From: Streptomyces sp. SUK 48
GTDB taxonomy: Bacteria; Actinomycetota; Actinomycetes; Streptomycetales; Streptomycetaceae
Assembly: GCF_009650765.1 (NCBI RefSeq)
Contig: NZ_CP045740.1
Coordinates: 4,874,001 to 4,938,000 of the forward strand
Length of the DNA stretch: 64,000 bases
Direction: 5' to 3'
The notes below the pieces were generated by a model that saw only the letters and a list, made by a program, of their open reading frames with translations, ran no database searches and was not told the DNA's origin. The translations under genes and the position numbers were made by a program. Shown piece after piece: positions 59,588 to 64,000 of this stretch (positions are counted from its first letter, which is position 1; each line of letters opens with the position of its first letter).

Positions 59588-60552
59588 TGAGTGACAGCAG
59601 GTCGGTACTGGTGCTGACCAACCCCTACGACGTGACAACGGACGTGGTGTTGCGGCTTCTCGCCGAGCGCCGGATTCCCGTGGTCCGTCTCGACCCCGGC
59701 ACCGACCTGCACTCGGATGCCTCGCTGACCGCCACGTACCGTACCGGCGTCCAGCGGGGCATCCTGCGCACGGCGAGCCGGGAACTCGACCTCGGCCGGG
59801 TCCGGTCCGTCTGGGTGCGCAGGCCGTCGCCCTACCAGGGGCCGCAGGGGCTGAGCGACCAGGACCGCCGGTTCGCCGGGGAACAAGCGCTGTGGGGCGT
59901 GGGGGGCATCCTCGCCGCGTCGCTCCCGGACGCGCACTACGTCAATCACCCTTGGAACAACCGGGCCGCGGAGTTCAAGCCCGCGCAGTTGTCGACAGCG
60001 CAACGCTGTGGGTTCCTGGTACCCAGCACGTTGATCACCAATGATCCGCACGAGGCACGGACGTTCGCCGCCCATCAGCCCGGCGGCGTGGTCTACAAGC
60101 CGGTGTGGAACACGCCCTACCGCGTGGACGACCGGCCACACAGTGTGTGGGTCCGGGAGGTACGCGGAGCCGAGATCACCGACGCCGTGTCCGTCTGCCC
60201 GCACCTGTTCCAGGCCAGGGTCGACAAGGCGTTCGACGCGCGGGTGACCGTCATAGGCGGCCGACTGTTCGGAGTTCGGATCGACAGCCCCGACCTCGAC
60301 TGGCGCTACCGGCAGGACCTGATGACGTGTACCCCGGTCGACGTACCGGAACCGGTCGCCCGTGCGACAGCCGCGTACCTCGCCGAACTCCGTTTGGTCT
60401 ACGGCGCGTTCGACTTCGTCGTATCCACCGCCGGTGACTGGTACTTCCTTGAGTGCAACCCGAACGGTCAGTGGGCCTGGCAGCCGGCGGAGACCACCGA
60501 GGCGATCGCCCAGGCCATCGCGGACCAGCTGGAGAAAGGCCCCGACACGTGA
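59587..60552 (+). CDS. tgmB: ATP-grasp ribosomal peptide maturase
   Basis: 321 residues. N-terminal pre-ATP-grasp region (SVLVLTNPYDVTTDVVLRLL), ATP-grasp core with GGVVYKPVWNTPYRVDD (nucleotide Lys), VDKAFDARVTVIGGRLFGVR and the Mg site WYFLECNPNGQWAWQ (acidic and Asn ligands). It activates Asp/Glu side chains of the precursor by phosphorylation, and these then react with Thr/Ser to form esters, as in other graspetide ligases. Coupled at both ends to its neighbours. Confidence 0.9.
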   Translation: MSDSRSVLVLTNPYDVTTDVVLRLLAERRIPVVRLDPGTDLHSDASLTATYRTGVQRGILRTASRELDLGRVRSVWVRRPSPYQGPQGLSDQDRRFAGEQALWGVGGILAASLPDAHYVNHPWNNRAAEFKPAQLSTAQRCGFLVPSTLITNDPHEARTFAAHQPGGVVYKPVWNTPYRVDDRPHSVWVREVRGAEITDAVSVCPHLFQARVDKAFDARVTVIGGRLFGVRIDSPDLDWRYRQDLMTCTPVDVPEPVARATAAYLAELRLVYGAFDFVVSTAGDWYFLECNPNGQWAWQPAETTEAIAQAIADQLEKGPDT

Positions 60553-61691
60553 GCACAGCGACTCAGCTCCGCTCCGCCCTGGTGGACAGTCTCATCGAGG
60601 ACGCTCCCCTCATGGAACCCGAGTGGCGCAGCGCCGCCGGGGCGGTTCCCCGTGAGCTGTTCACGGGGTCCTACTTCAGGCCGGTCGCGGGCACCGTCCC
60701 GACCAGCTACCGCCCCGTGAGGGAGGGCGATCCCGGATGGCTGGAGGGGGTGTACTCCGACGAGACGCTGATCACTCAGCTGGACGGTCGGATCAGGCCC
60801 GCCGACGTGACCGAGGAAGCCGTGACGGGTTCCCCGTCATCGTCGTCCACCCTGCCGTCGCTGGTGTTGCGCATGTGGCAGCGGCTCGGCGTCGAGACCG
60901 GACACCGCGTGCTGGAGATCGGTACGGGAACCGGGTACTCGACCGCTCTCGGGGCACACCGCCTCGGGGACGCCTCCCTCACCAGCGTCGAGTACGACCC
61001 GGTGGTGGGCGGGGCAGCCTCCGCGGCGCTCAAGGCAGCCGGCTTCGCACCCCGACTGATCATCGGCGACGGGCTGCGTGGCGACCCGGACGGAGGCCCC
61101 TACGACCGGCTCATCGCCACGTGTTCGGTCCGGTACGTCCCGCTGCCGTGGCTGCACCAGGTGAAGCCCGGCGGAAAGATCCTGGTCACGCTGTCCGGCT
61201 GGAGTTACGCCAACGCCCTCACGCTGCTGGACGTGGCCGGCCCCGGTCAGGCCACGGGCCGGTTCCTGCCCGGTTACACGAGCTTCATGATCGCCCGGCC
61301 GCACGACCGGCCGCCCCGCCCGTCGCTGGTCCTTCTGCCGGGGGAGGAGCGCCCGAGCCGGATCGACCCCGCGAAGCTCGACGACTGGACCGGCAGTTGG
61401 GTCGCACAGCTCGCGGCACCCTCGGCCGAACGCATGGGGGCGGGAGCGGAACAGATCCTCTGGGACGTGTCCACCGGTTCACAGGCCCGGACGGCACCTG
61501 GTGCCGACGGCGGTTGGACCGTCGTACAGCGTGGGCCCGTCCGGCTGTGGGACCGGGTCGAGCAGGCCGTGCAGCGCTGGCAGGCCGCCGGTGAACCTCA
61601 TCAGGCGGGCTTCGGAATCACCGTCTCGGCCGCCGGTCAGCGGGTGTGGCTCGGCACGGAGGACGGCCCCGGCTGGGACCTGCCGATCTGA
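60549..61691 (+). CDS. tgmC: PIMT-like methyltransferase of the ATP-grasp RiPP system
   Basis: 380 residues from GTG 60549 (GTGA overlap with the ligase). SAM motif I is VLEIGTGTGYSTALGAHRLG, as in protein-L-isoaspartate O-methyltransferases; also YDRLIATCSVRYVPLPWLHQ and VKPGGKILVTLSG. The C-terminal ~140 residues are specific to the RiPP-associated group. In characterised relatives (the fuscimiditide system) this enzyme methylates a core Asp, which then cyclises to aspartimide. The same is inferred here for Asp67. Confidence 0.88.
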   Translation: MSTATQLRSALVDSLIEDAPLMEPEWRSAAGAVPRELFTGSYFRPVAGTVPTSYRPVREGDPGWLEGVYSDETLITQLDGRIRPADVTEEAVTGSPSSSSTLPSLVLRMWQRLGVETGHRVLEIGTGTGYSTALGAHRLGDASLTSVEYDPVVGGAASAALKAAGFAPRLIIGDGLRGDPDGGPYDRLIATCSVRYVPLPWLHQVKPGGKILVTLSGWSYANALTLLDVAGPGQATGRFLPGYTSFMIARPHDRPPRPSLVLLPGEERPSRIDPAKLDDWTGSWVAQLAAPSAERMGAGAEQILWDVSTGSQARTAPGADGGWTVVQRGPVRLWDRVEQAVQRWQAAGEPHQAGFGITVSAAGQRVWLGTEDGPGWDLPI

Positions 61692-61970
61692 CGGACGGAG
61701 ACGAGGACGACATCCGGCCGGGAACCGTCGATGGCCCGCCGCGCCCGCAGCACCGAGCGGCACCCGGGCCATGTCCCGCACGTTGGCCGGCGACGCCAGC
61801 TTGATCGGGTTCTTCGAGCGGCGGATCTTGCCGGTCGCCACCGTGGTGAACGCGATGCCCTCGGCCGGGGCGACGCGCGCCCGCAGTGTGCGCACCGCGG
61901 TCAGCGCGGGATACGTGTGTCCACCGGTCCCGCCGCCCGTGACGACGAGACGGAAAGGGGCGCTGTGCAT
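61692..61970 (-). pseudogene. murG-like remnant
   Basis: From the ATG at 61970 the minus strand reads MHSAPFRLVVTGGGTGGHTY, PALTAVRTLRA, then RVAPAEGIAFTTVATGKIRR, SKNPIKLASPANVRDMARVP, LG. This is the N-terminus of a MurG-type GlcNAc transferase. About 15 residues that normally lie between LRA and RVAPAEG are missing, frame is lost after VPLG (another frame continues RRAIDGSRPDVVLVS), and the rest is absent. A decayed paralogue, not the dcw-cluster murG. Confidence 0.8.
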
Positions 61971-62354
61971 CGGGCCGCTCCTCGGCGAAACGGAGATCGG
62001 GCGAGCTGCCACGGGTAGCGGGTGAGCCGCCCCGCCCACTCCGCCTCCCGCGCATCCACGCCAGAACCGCCGCCTCCTCGCCCACCGGCCCGTGACCGCG
62101 GCGAACCCCTCGTGACCAGGGGCGTTCGAATCGTCGGGGAAGTGGTACGAAGGCGTCACGTGGACGCAGCACTCGCTTAACACGCGTCCGGCAGATTAGG
62201 GGTTGTCGGCGTCACGGACCTCCGGAGCGGCTCCCGGACCTCCATGGACGCCAAGGACGCGCGGCCCGGCCCTGACCCGGCCCGCGTCCCCCGCGGGGAC
62301 CGCCGTCGTCCCGCCCCCCGGTAACGGGGGTGCGGCGGTCCCCGCGCAAATCCG
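61971..62354. other. Spacer after the murG remnant
   Basis: 384 bp. Only a strong hairpin at 62292-62346 is recognisable, plus decayed sequence. No intact gene. Confidence 0.5.
62292..62346 (-). terminator. Terminator after the small membrane protein gene
   Basis: Perfect 14-base arms CGCGGGGACCGCCG / CGGCGGTCCCCGCG enclosing a second hairpin CCCCCGGTAACGGGGG, nine bases past the gene end on the minus strand. Confidence 0.8.
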
Positions 62355-62798
62355 TCAGCCGTCCGCGCCGGACCGGCGGCGCCCCGACAGCAGCTCGGGG
62401 TGCTGGCGTATCGCCTGCGCCGCGTTGACCCCGACGATGCCGATCCAGGTGGCCACCATTCCGGCGAAGCCCGCGAGGGCGCCGGCGATCGCGGACAGCG
62501 GGATGGCGAGAACCAGGGTGAGCAGGGCGAAGCCGTACCTCTCGCCCCAGGAGTCCACCGGGTTGCGGCGCCCGGCGGTGCCGCGCGCGGTCGCCATCTG
62601 CTGCTCGGCCACCTGCCGCCGCACCCGCCGGTCCACCGCGCCGTCGAGCCGCTGCTCGACCTTCTCCAGGAAGGATTCGACCAGGGCGGAGTCGTACTCC
62701 TCCCCGAGGTCCCGGCGGGCCTGGATGGTTGCGTCGAGGTCCTTCCGCAGCTCGGCGTCGGCCTTGAGTCCGACGTCCTGCGGGTCACGTGCGCTCAT
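62355..62798 (-). CDS. Small integral membrane protein
   Basis: 147 residues. The cytoplasmic helical N-terminus (LRKDLDATIQARRDLGEEYD, LVESFLEKVEQRLDGAVDRR) is followed by two TM segments (about 88-130, YGFALLTLVLAIPLSAIAGA, GFAGMVATWIGIVGVNAAQA). It is widespread in Streptomyces as far as I recall. Function unknown. Confidence 0.82.
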   Translation of the reverse strand: MSARDPQDVGLKADAELRKDLDATIQARRDLGEEYDSALVESFLEKVEQRLDGAVDRRVRRQVAEQQMATARGTAGRRNPVDSWGERYGFALLTLVLAIPLSAIAGALAGFAGMVATWIGIVGVNAAQAIRQHPELLSGRRRSGADG

Positions 62799-62898
62799 GC
62801 CCTCACCCTAGAAAGCGCCACGCCCCGCCCGCACTGGGGAAAGCCCCCCAATCGAAGTGGTGCGAACCCCTCGGAGCGGCCTCCTCGGGGCAGCCCCC

Positions 62899-63543
62899 TC
62901 AGGGCAGCAGCGACACCAGCCCCGTCCCGGCGTCCGCCAGCGCCGCCACCACCCGGGCCGCCCCGAACGCGGGGTCGGCCCGGATCGCGTCCCGCACCCA
63001 GGTGGTCTGGGCCCGCAGGGTGTGCTCCGCCCAGTCGCCGGGCCGGTTCCGGGTGCGGCGGGCGGCGGGGGCGATCTCCTCCACCAGCAGCTCCAGATGG
63101 CCCGGCACCGGCGCCCCGGTGCGCAGCCGCTCCAGTGTGGCGGCCACCGCGGCGCACCGCTCGTGTCCGAGGACCAGCACGAGCGGCGCGCCGAGCTCCT
63201 GCACGCCGTACTGCACGGACCCGAGCACGGCCTCGTCCAGGACCAGCCCGGCGGTACGCACGCACAGCAGCTCTCCGAGCGGCTGGTCGAGGACCAGCTC
63301 CGGCGGTACGGGCGCGTCCACGCAGCCGATGACCACCGCGCACGGCCGCCGCCCGGTGGGACGGACGTACGGCTGCCGGGGGAGGCCACCGGTGCTGCGG
63401 GCGTTGCCGGCCAGGAGTTCGTCCAGGACGGCGGCCGCGGTGGGCCGTGGCTCGTCCGTGCCGGACGGGGGGACGAGAGACGGGAAGGGCGGACGGGGGG
63501 CGGGCGCGGTCGGCGTCCGTAAGGCCCGGTGGGGGGTGGCCAT
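62899..63543 (-). CDS. Beta-carbonic-anhydrase-like protein with altered active site and TTA codon
   Basis: 214 residues from the ATG at 63543, with GAGGAAG upstream. Zinc-ligand motifs of beta carbonic anhydrases are partly kept: CAVVIGCVDAPVPPE (Cys and Asp of the CxDSR motif, but no Arg) and LVLGHERCAAVAATLERL (HxxC). The loss of Arg from CxDSR, which normally pairs with Asp, suggests altered or no hydratase activity. TTA codon at 63520-63522 (codon 8, ALRTPT). Divergent from the SDR gene. Confidence 0.82.
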   Translation of the reverse strand: MATPHRALRTPTAPAPRPPFPSLVPPSGTDEPRPTAAAVLDELLAGNARSTGGLPRQPYVRPTGRRPCAVVIGCVDAPVPPELVLDQPLGELLCVRTAGLVLDEAVLGSVQYGVQELGAPLVLVLGHERCAAVAATLERLRTGAPVPGHLELLVEEIAPAARRTRNRPGDWAEHTLRAQTTWVRDAIRADPAFGAARVVAALADAGTGLVSLLP

Positions 63544-63724
63544 GACGCTTCCTCGGTGTTCGTGCCAGTAGTGTTCACCGTAGGCACGCGAGCCATCACT
63601 CTGGGTGGCGATTTAACGACACTTGGTCGTTTCCGCGCCGGATCATCGCCGCCCCGATACCGCCTCTTGGCCGACGTCCGGAAGTTCCTGAGGCGGCGTC
63701 CGGCTCCTTGAGAGACTGCGCGCC

Positions 63725-64000
63725 ATGACGAGCGAACTTCTGGCGGGCAAGGTGGTCCTCATCACCGGAGCGAGCAGCGGCATCGGTGCCGCCGCCGCGA
63801 AGGTGTTCAGCGGGGAGGGCGCGGTGGTGGTGCTGACCGGTCGAAGAGAGGACCGGCTGGCGGCACTCGTGGGCGCATTACGGGACGGGAAGGCCGAGGC
63901 GTCCTACGTGGTGGGCGATGTGTCGGTGGCCGCCGACGCGGGCCGCGCGGTGGAGTACGCCGTCACCCGGTACGGGCGCCTGGACGGGGCGTTCAACAAC
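63725..64000 (+). CDS. SDR-family oxidoreductase (3' end outside window)
   Basis: 92 residues visible from the ATG at 63725. Rossmann motif VVLITGASSGIGAAAAKVFS (TGxxxGxG), dinucleotide-site GRREDRL, VVGDVSV, and the start of the NNAG motif (DGAFNN) at the window edge. NAD(P)-dependent dehydrogenase/reductase; substrate unknown. TTA codon at 63878-63880 (codon 52), so probably bldA-dependent. Confidence 0.88.
   Translation, partial: MTSELLAGKVVLITGASSGIGAAAAKVFSGEGAVVVLTGRREDRLAALVGALRDGKAEASYVVGDVSVAADAGRAVEYAVTRYGRLDGAFNN

Overview
This 64 kb window is chromosomal DNA from a Streptomyces. The GC content is very high and GTG starts are frequent. The gene order matches the conserved core of Streptomyces chromosomes: pth-rplY-prs-glmU, mfd, mazG-P450, two Rpf proteins, eno-divIC-DUF501-ppx, ndh, and a tRNA-Leu(UAA) that has the features of bldA. 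Strain and species cannot be fixed from sequence alone.

Layout. 0-5 kb (minus strand): translation and envelope precursor genes (pth, rplY, prs, glmU), tRNA-Gln(UUG) and an HTH protein with a LAGLIDADG-like region. 5.3-6.6 kb: an orphan histidine kinase, probably read from a leaderless mRNA. 6.7-11.9 kb: a two-sided toxin/immunity-type locus built from SUKH domains, two different deaminase domains and a WHH nuclease. 12.0-13.9 kb: a DivIVA-like coiled-coil protein and an IS5-family insertion with CTAG target duplication. 14.2-21.4 kb: a MacB/FtsX-type ABC transporter and mfd. 21.7-28.5 kb: a secreted HNH nuclease, a three-gene lipoprotein/M48 protease operon, and a DNA methylase. The lipoprotein and the methylase are each broken by an apparent loss of one C in a C run. 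28.6-35.7 kb: membrane protein plus Ser/Thr kinase, DUF1906 and SurA-like exported proteins, mazG-P450, and a DUF899 protein. 36-45.6 kb: two resuscitation-promoting factors (the second behind a c-di-AMP riboswitch), an 18-bp repeat array, eno, divIC, DUF501, ppx, ndh (behind two Rex-like operators) and a cyclopropane synthase. 45.7-49 kb: a second ABC/FtsX pair. 49.4 kb: bldA. 49.7-56.6 kb: a BI-1 membrane protein, small conserved proteins, a thiolase, an SGNH hydrolase and cystathionine beta-synthase. 56.6-61.7 kb is an accessory island: an XRE regulator with two tandem DUF397 genes, divergent from small unknown genes that lead into an ATP-grasp RiPP (graspetide) cluster of precursor, ligase and PIMT-like methyltransferase. 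61.7-64 kb: a murG remnant, a small membrane protein, a carbonic-anhydrase-like protein and the start of an SDR gene.

How the parts connect. The window carries the only tRNA expected to read UUA. The TTA codons I could find lie only in the right-hand 7 kb, in four genes that include both divergent genes flanking the RiPP island promoter. This suggests that bldA gates the accessory end, while the left 56 kb is TTA-free housekeeping and developmental core. Cell-wall remodelling (Rpf proteins, DivIC, glmU, transporters) and redox control (Rex-like sites at ndh) dominate the core. The RiPP cluster and the SUKH/deaminase locus are the most likely sources of new biology.
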